Origin: Mycolicibacterium grossiae
GTDB lineage: Bacteria > Actinomycetota > Actinomycetes > Mycobacteriales > Mycobacteriaceae
Reading direction: 5' to 3'
Assembly (NCBI RefSeq): GCF_008329645.1
Contig: NZ_CP043474.1
Location: 682,001 to 746,000, forward strand
Length of the DNA: 64,000 nt
Positions 29,787 through 39,934 of the stretch are shown here, one piece after another (within the stretch, counting starts at the first letter, position 1; every line of letters starts with the position of its first letter). Position numbers and translations under genes: made by a program. Below the pieces are notes generated by a model that had not been told where the DNA came from, searched no databases, and was given only the letters and a program-made list of their open reading frames with translations.

Positions 29787-30575
29787 TCACCCGCGCAGGT
29801 AGTTCAGCTGCGCCTGTACCGACCACTCCGCGTGGTCCCAGAGCTTCTCGTCGACGTCGGTGTAGACGTCCTCGACGATCTGCCGCGCGGTGGCGTCCTC
29901 ACCGAGCCGGCGCAGCGCGTCGCGCACCTGCTCGAGCCGTTCCTCGCGGTGTGCGAGATAGGTGGCCGTGACCGCGGCCAGATCCGGCAGGTCGGGGCCG
30001 TGCCCGGGCAGCACCCGGCGGTCCCCGAGTCCCTGGAGCCGGCGCAGCGATTCGAGGTAGTCGCGCAGGCTGCCGTCCTCGTTGTCGATGACGGTGGTGC
30101 CGCGGCCCAGGACGGTGTCGGCGGTCAGCACCGCGTCGGGCAGCACGAACGACAGCGAGTCCGCGGTGTGCCCGGGTGTCGCGAGCACCGTGATGCGCAG
30201 ACCGGCGGCGTCGATCACCTCGCCGTCGGTGAGCGGACCGCCGAGACCTCGCAGGAAGCCGCTGCCCACGGCGCGCACGACCGCTCCAGTGCGGTCGACG
30301 AGGGCGTCGATGCCGTCGGTGTGGTCACCGTGCTTGTGGCTGATCAGCACCAGCGCGATCCTGCCGAGCGCGGCGATCCGGTCGACGTGCGCGACGTCGT
30401 CGGGACCGGGGTCGACGATCACCAGCTCGTCGCTGCCCGGCGCCCGCAGCACCCAAGTGTTGGTGCCCTCGAGGGTCATCATGCCGGGGTTGTCGCACAG
30501 CAGCACCGAGGCCGTCTCGGTCACCCGGCGCACGGTGCCGTACGCGGGATGCTCGAGCGCCCCGGCCGAGGTCAC
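29787..30575 (-). CDS. Metallo-beta-lactamase-fold hydrolase (Rv3677c-like)
   Basis: 262 residues from the GTG at 30575 (ribosome site AGGTAGAGG). The metal motif is 'Ser-His-Lys-His-Gly-Asp-His', with later ligands in 'Pro-Gly-His-Thr' and 'Ala-Asp-Thr-Val'; the C-terminal domain is like LACTB2-type hydrolases. It likely hydrolyses a thioester or RNA-related substrate, which cannot be decided here. It is convergent with crp and upstream on the same strand as the RidA-like gene. Confidence 0.88.
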   Translation of the reverse strand: MTSAGALEHPAYGTVRRVTETASVLLCDNPGMMTLEGTNTWVLRAPGSDELVIVDPGPDDVAHVDRIAALGRIALVLISHKHGDHTDGIDALVDRTGAVVRAVGSGFLRGLGGPLTDGEVIDAAGLRITVLATPGHTADSLSFVLPDAVLTADTVLGRGTTVIDNEDGSLRDYLESLRRLQGLGDRRVLPGHGPDLPDLAAVTATYLAHREERLEQVRDALRRLGEDATARQIVEDVYTDVDEKLWDHAEWSVQAQLNYLRG

Positions 30576-30597
30576 GAGACCTCTACCTGATCGTCGC

Positions 30598-31074
30598 TCA
30601 CGCGACCTCGACGACGATCTCGACCTCCACCGGCGCGTTGCGCGGCAGCTCGGACACCCCGACCGCCGACCGGGCGTGCGCGCCCGCATCGCCGAAGACC
30701 TCGCCGAACAGTTCCGACGCCCCGTTGATCACGTCGGGCTGACCGCCGAAGCCGGGCGCGGACGCCACGAAGCCGACGACCTTGACCACGCGGACCACCG
30801 CGTCGATGCCGACGAGCGCGTGCACGGCCGCCAGGGCGTTCAGACCGCACGTCCGCGCCAGCGCCTTCGCCTCCTCGGCGTCGACGTCCGCGCCGACCTT
30901 CCCGGTGGCCACCAGTTCGCCGCCGACGATCGGCAGCTGCCCCGCGGTGTACACCAAATCGCCGGTCCGCACGGCGGGCACGTAGGCCGCCAGCGGCGCC
31001 ACCACCTCGGGGAGCTCGATGCCGAGGTCGGCGAGCCGCTCCGACCAGCTGCTGGGCGCCGGGCCCCCGGTCAC
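30598..31074 (-). CDS. RidA/YjgF-family protein (Rv3678c-like)
   Basis: 158 residues from the GTG at 31074, which overlaps the upstream stop by 4 bp. Features of the YjgF/RidA fold are 'Val-Tyr-Thr-Ala-Gly-Gln-Leu-Pro', 'Ala-Leu-Ala-Ala-Val-His-Ala-Leu-Val' and the C-terminal 'Ala-Val-Gly-Val-Ser-Glu-Leu-Pro-Arg-Asn-Ala-Pro-Val-Glu-Val-Glu'. In true RidA the Arg of the final motif binds the substrate carboxylate. Here the equivalent segment reads Leu-Pro-Arg-Asn-Ala-Pro-Val-Glu. It may deaminate reactive enamines/imines or bind a ligand. Confidence 0.87.
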   Translation of the reverse strand: MTGGPAPSSWSERLADLGIELPEVVAPLAAYVPAVRTGDLVYTAGQLPIVGGELVATGKVGADVDAEEAKALARTCGLNALAAVHALVGIDAVVRVVKVVGFVASAPGFGGQPDVINGASELFGEVFGDAGAHARSAVGVSELPRNAPVEVEIVVEVA

Positions 31075-31232
31075 TTCGGTCGCTTGAGGTACGCGACGTG
31101 CTGCTCGCCGGTGGGGCCGGGCAGCACCGACACCAGCTCCCAGCCGTCCTCGCCCCACTGGTCGAGAATCTGCTTCGTCGCGTGGGTCAGCAGCGGCACC
31201 GTCGAGTACTCCCATTTGGTCACGTCGCTCAT
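31071..31232 (-). CDS. Small DUF4177-type protein (Rv3678A-like)
   Basis: 53 residues. 'Lys-Trp-Glu-Tyr ... Gln-Trp-Gly-Glu-Asp-Gly-Trp-Glu-Leu-Val-Ser' is the DUF4177 signature, a small alpha/beta domain of unknown role. First gene of the DUF4177-RidA-MBL group on this strand and divergent from the ATPase pair, with only 48 bp between the starts. Easily missed because of its size. Confidence 0.88.
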   Translation of the reverse strand: MSDVTKWEYSTVPLLTHATKQILDQWGEDGWELVSVLPGPTGEQHVAYLKRPK

Positions 31233-31280
31233 GCGCCCGAGCTTATCGGGCACCGGATCCCGTGTGGCTAGCATGCAGGA

Positions 31281-32321
31281 GTGACCACAGAGCCGTCGTC
31301 CACCAGCAATCGCAGCGCGGTCGGCTGGCCCGCCCGGCTGACCAAGGCCCGCCTGCACTTCGTCACCGGCAAGGGCGGCACCGGCAAGTCGACCATCGCC
31401 GCGGCGCTCGCACTCGCGCTGGCCGCGGGCGGACGCAAGGTGCTGCTGGTCGAGGTGGAGGGCCGGCAGGGCATCGCCCAGCTCTTCGACGTGCCGCCGC
31501 TGCCCTACGAAGAGGTCAAGATCGCCACCGCCGAGGGCGGCGGCCAGGTGAACGCGCTGGCGATCGACACCGAGGCGGCGTTCCTCGAATACCTCGACAT
31601 GTTCTACAACCTGGGCCTCGCCGGCCGGGCGATGCGCCGCATCGGCGCCGTCGAGTTCGCCACCACCATCGCGCCGGGTCTGCGCGACGTGCTGCTGACG
31701 GGCAAGATCCGCGAGATCGTCACGCGCGGCGACAAGCCGGACAAGACCGGCAAGCACCCCCGCTACGACGCCGTGGTGGTCGACTCCCCACCCACCGGCC
31801 GCATCGCCCGGTTCCTCGACGTGACGAAGGCCGTCTCCGACCTCGCCAAGGGCGGCCCCGTCCACGGCCAGGCCGAGAGCGTCGTCAAGGTGCTGCACTC
31901 CGACCTGACCGCCATCCACCTCGTCACGCTGCTCGAGGCGCTGCCCATCCAGGAGACCGTCGAGGCCATCGACGAACTGCGCGAACTCGACCTGCCCATC
32001 GGCAGCGTCATCGTCAACCGCAACATCCCGGCCTACCTCGACGCCGACGACCTCACCAAGGCCGCCGACGGCGTCGTCGACGCCGACGCCGTCCGCGTCG
32101 GCCTCCAGAAGGCCGGAATCACGTTGTCCGACACTGATTTCGCGGGTCTGCTGACCGAGACGATCCAGCACGCGACGCGCATCGCGGCCCGCGCCGAGAG
32201 CGCCGAGCAACTCGACCGGATCGACGTGCCGCGGCTCGCGCTGCCGGCGCTGCGTGACGGCGTCGATCTGGGCAGCCTCTACGAACTCGCCGAAGAACTC
32301 ACCCAGCAGGGAGTCCGATGA
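31281..32321 (+). CDS. bagA: Get3/ArsA-like ATPase, first of a pair (Rv3679-like)
   Basis: 346 residues from a GTG. The deviant Walker A 'Gly-Lys-Gly-Gly-Thr-Gly-Lys-Ser-Thr' (30-38) has the signature lysine of the ArsA/Get3 group, and 'Val-Val-Asp-Ser-Pro-Pro-Thr-Gly' matches the switch II region. M. tuberculosis Rv3679/Rv3680 form a complex studied as Get3 homologues (BagA/BagB); their client is not settled. No arsenic-binding cysteines are obvious. The stop overlaps the second ATPase's ATG by 4 bp. Confidence 0.9.
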   Translation: MTTEPSSTSNRSAVGWPARLTKARLHFVTGKGGTGKSTIAAALALALAAGGRKVLLVEVEGRQGIAQLFDVPPLPYEEVKIATAEGGGQVNALAIDTEAAFLEYLDMFYNLGLAGRAMRRIGAVEFATTIAPGLRDVLLTGKIREIVTRGDKPDKTGKHPRYDAVVVDSPPTGRIARFLDVTKAVSDLAKGGPVHGQAESVVKVLHSDLTAIHLVTLLEALPIQETVEAIDELRELDLPIGSVIVNRNIPAYLDADDLTKAADGVVDADAVRVGLQKAGITLSDTDFAGLLTETIQHATRIAARAESAEQLDRIDVPRLALPALRDGVDLGSLYELAEELTQQGVR

Positions 32322-33445
32322 TGAGCACCGCCCCGCGCGCGCTGGACATGCACGCGATCCTCTCCGACCGCTCCAACCGCGTCGTGGTGTGTTGCGGCGC
32401 AGGCGGTGTCGGCAAGACGACCACCGCCGCGGCGATGGCGTTGCGGGCCGCGGAGTACGGCCGCACCGTGGTGGTGCTGACGATCGACCCGGCCAAGCGG
32501 CTCGCGCAGGCGCTCGGCATCCAGAGCCTCGGCAACACTCCGCAGCGGGTGCCGCTGGCACCGGAGGTGCCCGGCGAACTGCACGCGATGATGCTCGACA
32601 TGCGTCGCACGTTCGACGAGATGGTGGTGCAGTACTCCGGCCCCGAGCGGGCCGACGCCATCCTGGAGAACCAGTTCTACCAAACCGTGGCCACGTCCCT
32701 CGCCGGCACGCAGGAGTACATGGCCATGGAGAAGCTGGGTCAGCTGCTGGGTGAGGACAAGTGGGACCTGGTGGTGGTCGACACGCCGCCGTCGCGCAAT
32801 GCCCTGGACTTCCTCGACGCCCCCAAGCGGCTCGGCAGCTTCATGGACAGCCGGCTGTGGAAGCTGCTGCTGGCGCCCGGGCGTGGCATCGGCAAGCTGG
32901 TGACCGGCGCCGTGGGCCTGGCGATGAAGGCGATGTCGACCGTGCTCGGTTCGCAGATGCTGTCCGACGCAGCGGGATTCGTCCAGTCGCTGGACGCGAC
33001 CTTCGGCGGTTTCCGGGAGAAGGCCGACCGCACCTACGAGCTGCTCAAGCGCCGCGGCACCCAGTTCGTCGTGGTGTCGGCGGCCGAACCGGACGCGCTG
33101 CGCGAGGCATCGTTCTTCGTCGACCGGCTCTCCCAGGAACGGATGCCGCTCGCGGGTCTGATCCTCAACCGCACGCACCCGATGCTGTCCGACCTGACGC
33201 CGGATCGCGCCCGCGACGCCGCGGACGGCGCGGCATCCGGCGACCCGCTCACCGCGGCGGTGCTGCGGATCCACGCGGACCGGGCGATGACCGCCAAGCG
33301 CGAGGTGCGGCTGCTGTCGCGGTTCACCGGCGCGAACCCGAGCGTCGCCATCGTGGGCGTGCCGTCACTGCCGTTCGACGTCTCCGACCTCGAGGCGCTG
33401 CGCGCCATTGCCGATCAGATCACCGGCGACACCGACGCCGCCTGA
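32318..33445 (+). CDS. bagB: Get3/ArsA-like ATPase, second of a pair (Rv3680-like)
   Basis: 375 residues. Walker A '[10 protein letters not shown]' (27-36), then '[13 protein letters not shown]' and '[14 protein letters not shown]', the classic ArsA/Get3 motifs. In contrast to its partner the first loop position is Ala rather than Lys, so the signature lysine is missing in this copy, which suggests the two ATPases are not equivalent. A hydrophobic segment at about 180-210 could be the client-binding region. Confidence 0.9.
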   Translation: MMSTAPRALDMHAILSDRSNRVVVCCGAGGVGKTTTAAAMALRAAEYGRTVVVLTIDPAKRLAQALGIQSLGNTPQRVPLAPEVPGELHAMMLDMRRTFDEMVVQYSGPERADAILENQFYQTVATSLAGTQEYMAMEKLGQLLGEDKWDLVVVDTPPSRNALDFLDAPKRLGSFMDSRLWKLLLAPGRGIGKLVTGAVGLAMKAMSTVLGSQMLSDAAGFVQSLDATFGGFREKADRTYELLKRRGTQFVVVSAAEPDALREASFFVDRLSQERMPLAGLILNRTHPMLSDLTPDRARDAADGAASGDPLTAAVLRIHADRAMTAKREVRLLSRFTGANPSVAIVGVPSLPFDVSDLEALRAIADQITGDTDAA

Positions 33446-33458
33446 GGCGGTGCCGCGC

Positions 33459-33815
33459 TCAGACCGCGCTGCGGTGCTTGCGCTGCGTCGTGAAGAACTC
33501 GGCCCAGGAGACGACCTCGGGATGCTGCTTGAGCAGGGCCCGGCGCTGACGCTCGGTCATGCCACCCCACACGCCGAACTCCACGCGGTTGTCGAGCGCA
33601 TCGGCGCCACACTCCGCGATCACGGGGCAGTGCCGGCAGATGACGGCCGCCTTGCGCTGGGCGGCGCCGCGGACGAACAACTCATCGGGATCTGCCTGCC
33701 GGCATCTGGCCTGGGACACCCAGGCGATGCGGGCCTCGGCCTCGGCACCCTGGATGACTCCAGCGACCGGGGAACAAGTGGTGGTCTTACGCGCCGCGGG
33801 CCGAGTTGCTGACAC
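33459..33815 (-). CDS. whiB4: WhiB-family iron-sulfur regulator WhiB4
   Basis: 118 residues from the GTG at 33815. Four cysteines in WhiB spacing (Cys38, Cys60, Cys63, Cys69) bind the 4Fe-4S cluster, followed by the 'Gly-Val-Trp-Gly-Gly' turn and a basic C-terminal DNA-binding tail. In M. tuberculosis WhiB4 is an oxygen-sensitive redox regulator of antioxidant and PE/PPE genes. The position downstream of the ATPase pair and before ponA2 matches Rv3681c. A longer in-frame start reaches 33893 but lacks similarity to WhiB4. Confidence 0.95.
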   Translation of the reverse strand: MSATRPAARKTTTCSPVAGVIQGAEAEARIAWVSQARCRQADPDELFVRGAAQRKAAVICRHCPVIAECGADALDNRVEFGVWGGMTERQRRALLKQHPEVVSWAEFFTTQRKHRSAV

Positions 33816-34153
33816 CTGCGATCCCTCCGTCCAGCCGCCGTTGCTTCGACGGGCCTTCTCAGGTGTAGAAAGCTTGTGCGATCTACGCCACATTGCGTCC
33901 AGTAGTGTTATCTAGATCGCACTGTGTGTCCAAGCTAGGTGGTCACAGGGGTTTTGCGCAACAGTCAAATCACGATTTTCTGGGACGACCGTGCCGTCAA
34001 TCGGCCTCTGCCGCCGCACCGCGTCGCGCAGCCCGTCCCACCGGCGTCGATTCGCCACGACACCGCGTGATTGCCACACCCCCGCCGCGGTGCGGCAGCG
34101 GGCTCCCGCCGTCGTGGCAGTCCGGCCTTGGCGACCTCGCTAGTCTGTAACCC

Positions 34154-36610
34154 ATGCCCGAGCACCCGCCGACACGACCGCCGACTGCGGTCACGGTGAT
34201 CAAGCTGGCCTGGTGCTGCCTTCTGGCCAGCGTCATCGCGGCGGCACTGATGTTCCCCGTCATCGGCGGGATCGGCCTCGCGTCGAACCGCGCGTCCGAC
34301 GTCGTCGCCAACGGATCGGCACAGCTCGTCGAGGGCGAGGTACCCGCCGTCTCGACCATGACCGACGCCGCGGGCAACCCGATCGCATGGCTCTACAACC
34401 AGCGCCGCTTCGAGGTGCCCAGCGAGCAGATCGCCAACACCATGAAGCTCGCGATCGTCTCCATCGAGGACAAGCGCTTCGCCGACCACAACGGCGTCGA
34501 CTGGCAAGGCACCCTGACCGGCCTGTCCGGCTACCTGTCCGGCGCCGCCGACACCCGCGGCGGATCGACCATCGAGCAGCAGTACATCAAGAACTATCAG
34601 CTGCTGGTGGTCGCCCAGACCGAGGCGGAGAAACGCGCGGCGATCGAGACGACGCCCGCGCGCAAGCTGCGCGAGATCCGCATGGCGCTGACGCTCGACA
34701 AGACGTTCACCAAGCCCGAGATCCTCACGCGCTACCTGAACCTGGTGTCGTTCGGCAACGGGGCCTTCGGCGTCCAGGACGCCGCCCAGACCTACTTCGG
34801 CATCGACGCCTCGGCGCTGAACTGGCAGCAGGCCGCCCTGCTCGCCGGCATGGTGCAATCCACCAGCACCCTGAACCCGTACACCAACCCCGACGGCGCC
34901 CTGGCCCGGCGGAACCTGGTCCTCGACACGATGATTCAGAACGTTCCGCAGGAGGCCGAGGCGCTTCGGGCGGCCAAGGAGCAGCCGCTGGGCGTGCTGC
35001 CGCAGCCGCAGGAACTGCCGCGCGGCTGCATCGCCGCCGGTGACCGCGCCTTCTTCTGCGACTACGTGCTCGAGTACCTGGCCCGCGCCGGCATCAGCAA
35101 GGAGCAGGTCGCCAAGGGTGGCTACCTGATCCGCACCACGCTCGACCCGAACGTGCAGGCGCAGGTCAAGTCGTCGATCGACGGCATCGCCGCGCCCGAC
35201 CTCGACGGCGTGGCCAGCGTGATGAGCGTGATCAAGCCCGGCAAGACGTCGCACCCCGTGGTCGCGATGGCGAGCAACCGCACCTACGGCCTCAACCTCG
35301 ATGCCGGCGAGACCATGCAGCCGCAGCCGTTCTCCCTCGTCGGTGACGGCGCCGGTTCGATCTTCAAGGTCTTCACGGTCGCGGCGGCGCTCGACATGGG
35401 CATGGGCATCAACGCCCAGCTCGACGCCCCCGGCCGTTTCGAGGCGAAGGGCCTGGGCAGCGGCGGCGCGAAGGGCTGCCCACCCGCCACCTGGTGCGTG
35501 CAGAACGCCGGCAACTACCGCGGCCAGATGAGCGTGACCGACGCGTTGGCCACCTCCCCCAACACGGCGTTCGCGAAGCTGATCTCCCAGATCGGGGTGC
35601 AGCGGACCGTCGACATGGCCGTCAAGCTCGGGCTGCGCTCCTACGCGCTGCCCGGCACCGCCCGCGACTACGACCCGCAGAGCAACGAGAGCCTCGCCGA
35701 CTTCGTCAAGCGGCAGAACCTCGGCTCCTTCACCCTCGGCCCCATCGAGGTCAACGCGCTGGAGCTGTCCAACGTCGCCGCCACGCTCGGATCGAACGGG
35801 GTCTGGTGCCCGCCGAACCCGATCGACAAGGTCTTCGACCGCCGCGGCCAAGAGGTGTCGGTGACCACCGAGACCTGTGAGCAGGTGGTCCCCGAAGGTC
35901 TCGCCAACACTCTGGCCAACGCCATGAGCAAGGACGACACCGGCTCCGGCACCGCGGCCGGCTCGGCGGGCTCGGTGGGCTGGACGCTGCCGATGTCGGG
36001 CAAGACGGGGACCACCGAGGCGCACCGCTCGTCGGGCTTCCTCGGCTTCACCAACGAGTTCGCCGCAGCCAACTACATCTACGACGACTCGACCAGCCCC
36101 GGTGAGCTGTGCTCGTTCCCGCTGCGTCAGTGCGGATCCGGCGACCTGTTCGGCGGCAACGAGCCGGCGCGGACGTGGTTCACGGCGATGAAGCCGATCA
36201 CGCCGGACACCGTGGCGCTGCCCCCGACCGATCCCCGTTACGTCGACGGCTCGCCCGGCTCGAGGGTGCCCAGCATCGCGGGCATGTCCGAGGGTCTGGC
36301 GCGGCAGCGCCTGCGCGAGGCCGGGTTCCAGGTCGCCGACCAGTCCACCCCGGTGAACAGCTCGTCGTCGGCGGGCACGGTCGTCGGGACGTCGCCGTCC
36401 GGCCAGACCATCCCGGGCGCCATCATCACGATCCAGGTGAGCAACGGCATCGCGCCGCCGCCCCCGCCACCGCCGGCGGGCATCCCGATTCCGGGGCTGG
36501 ACCCGAACGCCCCGCCGCCCGAGGTCGGGTCGACGGTGGTGAACATCCCGGGCCTGCCGCCGATCACCGTGCCGGTGCTCGGCCCCCCGCCGCCTCCCCC
36601 GCCGCCGTGA
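34154..36610 (+). CDS. ponA2: Bifunctional class A penicillin-binding protein with PASTA domain
   Basis: 818 residues. Short cytoplasmic tail, one membrane helix (about 15-40), glycosyltransferase domain with catalytic Glu105 in 'Ile-Glu-Asp-Lys-Arg-Phe' and 'Gly-Gly-Ser-Thr-Ile-Glu-Gln-Gln', then the transpeptidase with Ser402 in 'Ser-Ile-Phe-Lys', Ser468-Pro-Asn470 and Lys617-Thr-Gly. A single PASTA domain (about 695-760) and a Pro-rich end follow. It builds and cross-links peptidoglycan; PonA2 matters for stationary-phase and stress survival. The run of proline codons makes a low-complexity stretch at 36450-36608. Confidence 0.96.
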   Translation: MPEHPPTRPPTAVTVIKLAWCCLLASVIAAALMFPVIGGIGLASNRASDVVANGSAQLVEGEVPAVSTMTDAAGNPIAWLYNQRRFEVPSEQIANTMKLAIVSIEDKRFADHNGVDWQGTLTGLSGYLSGAADTRGGSTIEQQYIKNYQLLVVAQTEAEKRAAIETTPARKLREIRMALTLDKTFTKPEILTRYLNLVSFGNGAFGVQDAAQTYFGIDASALNWQQAALLAGMVQSTSTLNPYTNPDGALARRNLVLDTMIQNVPQEAEALRAAKEQPLGVLPQPQELPRGCIAAGDRAFFCDYVLEYLARAGISKEQVAKGGYLIRTTLDPNVQAQVKSSIDGIAAPDLDGVASVMSVIKPGKTSHPVVAMASNRTYGLNLDAGETMQPQPFSLVGDGAGSIFKVFTVAAALDMGMGINAQLDAPGRFEAKGLGSGGAKGCPPATWCVQNAGNYRGQMSVTDALATSPNTAFAKLISQIGVQRTVDMAVKLGLRSYALPGTARDYDPQSNESLADFVKRQNLGSFTLGPIEVNALELSNVAATLGSNGVWCPPNPIDKVFDRRGQEVSVTTETCEQVVPEGLANTLANAMSKDDTGSGTAAGSAGSVGWTLPMSGKTGTTEAHRSSGFLGFTNEFAAANYIYDDSTSPGELCSFPLRQCGSGDLFGGNEPARTWFTAMKPITPDTVALPPTDPRYVDGSPGSRVPSIAGMSEGLARQRLREAGFQVADQSTPVNSSSSAGTVVGTSPSGQTIPGAIITIQVSNGIAPPPPPPPAGIPIPGLDPNAPPPEVGSTVVNIPGLPPITVPVLGPPPPPPPP

Positions 36611-36756
36611 CGGTCCCCTCGGTGGTGACGCCGCAATCCCGCAGTGGTGACGGCGCTGCAATGGTGACGGCATTGCAATGGTGACGGCACTGCCGGATTG
36701 GTGACGCCCCGCTCGGAGAAGCGGTCAGCGTCCGGCTGCCGCAGTAAGCTGCGTAC

Positions 36757-37746
36757 ATGTCCGCCTCCACCTCGGTCATGAAGACGTCGGTCAGGAAGAA
36801 TTCGGCCGTGCTGAACTCGGCCGTGGCCGCCGCAGGCACGCTGGTCGCGGGGCTCGCCTACGGCTCGCTCATCGAACGCAACGCCTACGTCGTGCGCGAG
36901 GTGACGATGCCGGTGCTCACCCCCGGGTCGTCGCCGCTGCGCGTCCTGCACCTGTCCGACTTCCACATGCGCCCGGGTCAGCGTCGCAAGCAGGGGTGGC
37001 TGCGGGACCTCGCGCGGTGGAGCCCCGACCTGGTGGTCAACACCGGCGACAACCTCGCCCACCCGAAGGCCGTGCCCGCGGTCGTGCAGGCCATGGGTGA
37101 CCTGCTGTCGGTACCCGGGCTCTTCGTGTTCGGCAGCAACGACTACTTCGGGCCCAAGCCGAAGAACCCGACGAGCTACCTGTTCGACAAGTCCAAGCGC
37201 GTCACGGGTGCACCGCTGCCGTGGCAGGACCTGCGCGCGGCGTTCACCGAGCGCGGCTGGCTGGACATGACGCACACCCGCCGGGAGATCGACGTCAACG
37301 GCCTGGTGATCGCCGCGGCCGGCGTCGACGATCCGCACCTGGTCCGCGACCGCTACGACACCATCGCGGGACGACCCAACCCGGCCGCCAACCTCTCCCT
37401 CGGCATCACCCACGCGCCGTACGTGCGCGTGCTGGACCGGTTCGCCGCCGACGGCTACCAGCTCGTGATGGCCGGGCACACCCACGGCGGGCAGCTGTGC
37501 CTGCCGTTCCGCGGCGCCGTGGTGACCAACTGCGACCTCGACCCGTCGCGCGCCAAGGGGGCGTCGCGGTGGGGCTCCTCGATGCAATTGCACGTGTCGG
37601 CCGGCATCGGCACCTCGCCGTACGCCCCGGTGCGGTTCTGCTGCCGCCCCGAGGCCACCCTGCTGACCCTCGTCGCGGCGCCCACCGGCGGCGGACGCGC
37701 AGGAAGCAAGGCGGGCGTCTCGCAGCCCACCGTCTCGGCGCGGTGA
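36757..37746 (+). CDS. Calcineurin-like metallophosphoesterase (Rv3683-like)
   Basis: 329 residues. An N-terminal hydrophobic segment (about 15-35) precedes the phosphoesterase core with metal motifs 'Leu-Ser-Asp-Phe-His', 'Asn-Thr-Gly-Asp-Asn', 'Gly-Ser-Asn-Asp' and 'Met-Ala-Gly-His-Thr-His-Gly-Gly-Gln'. This is the YkuE-like group thought to act on membrane or envelope phosphoesters. Its stop overlaps the GTG of the next gene by 4 bp. Confidence 0.92.
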   Translation: MSASTSVMKTSVRKNSAVLNSAVAAAGTLVAGLAYGSLIERNAYVVREVTMPVLTPGSSPLRVLHLSDFHMRPGQRRKQGWLRDLARWSPDLVVNTGDNLAHPKAVPAVVQAMGDLLSVPGLFVFGSNDYFGPKPKNPTSYLFDKSKRVTGAPLPWQDLRAAFTERGWLDMTHTRREIDVNGLVIAAAGVDDPHLVRDRYDTIAGRPNPAANLSLGITHAPYVRVLDRFAADGYQLVMAGHTHGGQLCLPFRGAVVTNCDLDPSRAKGASRWGSSMQLHVSAGIGTSPYAPVRFCCRPEATLLTLVAAPTGGGRAGSKAGVSQPTVSAR

Positions 37747-38849
37747 CGGCACGCGGGTCGATCGCCTCGCGTTCCCGGCCACGCGCCTGGGTGGACGACG
37801 CCATCCGGCTGATCGAGGCCGACGCCCGCCGCAGCGCGGACACGCACCTGCTGCGGTATCCGCTGCCGTCGGCGTGGAGCGGTCCCGACGCCGACGTACA
37901 GCTGTACCTCAAGGACGAGACCACGCACATCACCGGCAGCCTCAAGCACCGGTTGGCGCGGTCGCTGTTCCTCTACGGGCTCTGCAACGGCTGGATCGAC
38001 GAGAACACCACCGTCATCGAAGCGTCGTCCGGGTCGACGGCGGTGTCCGAGGCGTACTTCGCCGCCATGCTCGACCTGCCGTTCATCGCGGTCATGCCGT
38101 CATCGACCAGCGCGACGAAGATCGCGCTCATCGAATCCCAAGGCGGGCGGTGCCACTTCGTCGCCGACGCCGCGCAGGTCTACGCGGAGGCCGAGCGTCT
38201 CGCCGAGGAGACCGGCGGCCACTACCTCGATCAATTCACCAACGCCGAGCGGGCCACCGACTGGCGCGGCAACAATAACATCGCCGAGTCGATCTACGAC
38301 CAGATGCGCTACGAGACCCACCCCTGCCCGGACTGGATCGTGGTCGGTGCGGGTACCGGCGGCACCAGCGCGACGATCGGCCGCTTCATCCGCTACCGGC
38401 GCCATCGGACCCAGCTGTGCGTCGTGGATCCGGAGAACTCCGCGTTCTTCCCGTCCTACGCCCAGGGCCGCGACGTCAACGGGTCGTCGTCGCGCATCGA
38501 GGGGATCGGGCGGCCGCGCGTCGAGCCGTCGTTCCTGCCCGAGGTGGTCGACCGCATGGTCCAGGTGCCCGATCGGGCGTCCGTCGCCGCCGCCCACCAC
38601 GTCAGCGCGGTGTTGGGCCGACGCGTCGGACCCTCGACGGGCACCAACGTATGGGGCGCCTTTGGGCTGATTGCCGAGATGGTGGCGGCGGGACGTAGCG
38701 GATCGGTCGTCACGCTGATCGCCGACAGCGGCGATCGCTACGCCGACACCTACTTCGACGCCGCGTGGCTCACCAGTTCCGGGCTGGATCCGTCGGAGTC
38801 GTTGGCAACGCTCGCCGCGTTCGAGACGTCCGGCGCCTGGCCGTCGTAG
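37743..38849 (+). CDS. PLP-dependent cysteine synthase-family enzyme (Rv3684-like)
   Basis: 368 residues from the GTG at 37743. The PLP lysine is in 'Gly-Ser-Leu-Lys-His-Arg', the phosphate loop in '[10 protein letters not shown]', and 'Glu-Ala-Ser-Ser-Gly-Ser-Thr' is the substrate loop of the O-acetylserine sulfhydrylase/cystathionine synthase fold. The length is greater than CysK, and relatives include L-cysteine desulfhydrase-like (Cds1) enzymes, so it may release sulfide from cysteine rather than make it. Co-transcribed with the phosphoesterase. Confidence 0.9.
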   Translation: MTARGSIASRSRPRAWVDDAIRLIEADARRSADTHLLRYPLPSAWSGPDADVQLYLKDETTHITGSLKHRLARSLFLYGLCNGWIDENTTVIEASSGSTAVSEAYFAAMLDLPFIAVMPSSTSATKIALIESQGGRCHFVADAAQVYAEAERLAEETGGHYLDQFTNAERATDWRGNNNIAESIYDQMRYETHPCPDWIVVGAGTGGTSATIGRFIRYRRHRTQLCVVDPENSAFFPSYAQGRDVNGSSSRIEGIGRPRVEPSFLPEVVDRMVQVPDRASVAAAHHVSAVLGRRVGPSTGTNVWGAFGLIAEMVAAGRSGSVVTLIADSGDRYADTYFDAAWLTSSGLDPSESLATLAAFETSGAWPS

Positions 38850-38968
38850 CCGCCGTCGGCCTCGTACTTCCTGTCCTGCTTGCGCCCCACGGCGTCCGAG
38901 GTCAGGAACAACCACAGCGCCGCAAGGCCGAAGAAACCACCGTAGAGAGCCGCTCCCAAGCCGGTCAT
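38750..38968 (-). CDS. Small single-span membrane protein
   Basis: 72 residues from an ATG with an excellent ribosome site (GAGGAGAAC, 4 nt before the start). A hydrophobic helix (about 4-22) is followed by a charged tail with a Gly/Tyr/Asp-rich middle. Its 3' 100 bp overlap the end of the PLP-enzyme gene on the other strand, so the C-terminal residues may be coincidental, but start, helix and ribosome site argue for a real gene. Function unknown. Confidence 0.6.
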   Translation of the reverse strand: MTGLGAALYGGFFGLAALWLFLTSDAVGRKQDRKYEADGGYDGQAPDVSNAASVANDSDGSSPELVSHAASK

Positions 38969-39217
38969 CGAAGTTCTCCTCTTCCGCAACGTGCGGTGTG
39001 CACGTCTTCGTTGATCATCCGAACGTCGCCGACGGTCTCGTTTCATCCCACGCCGCGCGGTGATCGAATGGTGACCTGCCGCATCTGACGTCTCCGCCGG
39101 CTCGTCGCGCGTCCGCGTCGATGCCTACGGTTACCCGTTGCGTCCTGCAGGTACACGCCCGCGAGGAGGCGTTTGGCTTCCGATGCCCCCGGTGCGATAC
39201 GCTGTCGTGGCTTTCAG

Positions 39218-39294
<77 letters not shown>

Positions 39295-39312
39295 GTGTGA
39301 TCGCAGGTGAGA

Positions 39313-39341
39313 GGCCCTGACCGGTTATCCGGTTCAGGGCC
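39313..39341 (+). terminator. Terminator-like hairpin after tRNA-Pro (island-borne)
   Basis: Arms GGCCCTGA and TCAGGGCC enclose an inner CCGG/CCGG pair with a one-base bulge and a TTAT loop, followed by TTCATCC. It lies just inside attL and so was brought by the island, replacing the native tRNA terminator now at 54986. Confidence 0.75.
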
Positions 39342-39353
39342 TTCATCCTCTCC

Positions 39354-39373
39354 AGTCCGCAGCTGGTCCGCAG
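39354..39373 (+). repeat. Candidate arm-type integrase sites, left end
   Basis: AGTCCGCAG (39354) and GGTCCGCAG (39365) are 11 bp apart, one helical turn. The same 9-mer occurs twice with the same 11-bp phasing at the right end of the island (54810, 54821). Confidence 0.45.
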
Positions 39374-39934
39374 CAGCCCAGAGAGACTTACTTCTGGCGG
39401 CATCCAAAGCCGTAGAAACCTGCTCGAGGTCGTCCGGGAACAAGTCCGCGTACGTGTCCAGCGTGAGGACCGCCGAAGCGATCGTCCAGGGGGTGGTTCA
39501 TGACTGGCCTGACTATGGGTGGTCAGGTGCTCTGCAGGCTGCCATCAAACGCTGGTATCTGACCGGGGCTCGCTTTCCCGCCGACGTGGCCACGGGACCG
39601 GTGTGAGGAGTTCGCGGCGAGCCACGCGGACGAGGACGCCCTCCTTCTCACAACCTCATTGGATGATCTTGCCGACACCGTCGCAGATCGCTACGTGCGC
39701 GACCACGGAGTTCTTCCGCATCGTGACGACGCGAAGTCCTTGCTTGCGGCAGCGCGACGAGACGTGCTCGACGAGCTGGAGCTCCGCTTCGCGGTCGACC
39801 TTCCCGCAGAGATTGCCGCGTTGACAGCACACGCATTGGGCAGGGCAGACGGCAGTCTCACCGCGTGCAGGCCGACACAGCGGCGCCAGGGCAGCCCGCT
39901 GCGCCACCACCGCGCCAGGTGACGCTGAACGGGT
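39374..39934. other. Left arm of the island with short open frames only
   Basis: Two plus-strand frames are visible: one ending at 39606 (the last ~55 codons, rich in Trp/Tyr, look protein-like) and one from a TTG at 39659 to 39922. The second gives a helical, acidic protein-like stretch of about 60 residues and then a low-quality Arg-rich end, suggesting a frameshift near 39850. Neither has a convincing ribosome site or recognisable family. They may be the decayed remains of the genes (including an integrase) that normally lie next to attL. Confidence 0.4.

Noticed and set aside
33965..36673. 902-codon open frame antisense to ponA2
   Set aside because: High-GC antisense artefact; the plus strand encodes a complete penicillin-binding protein.
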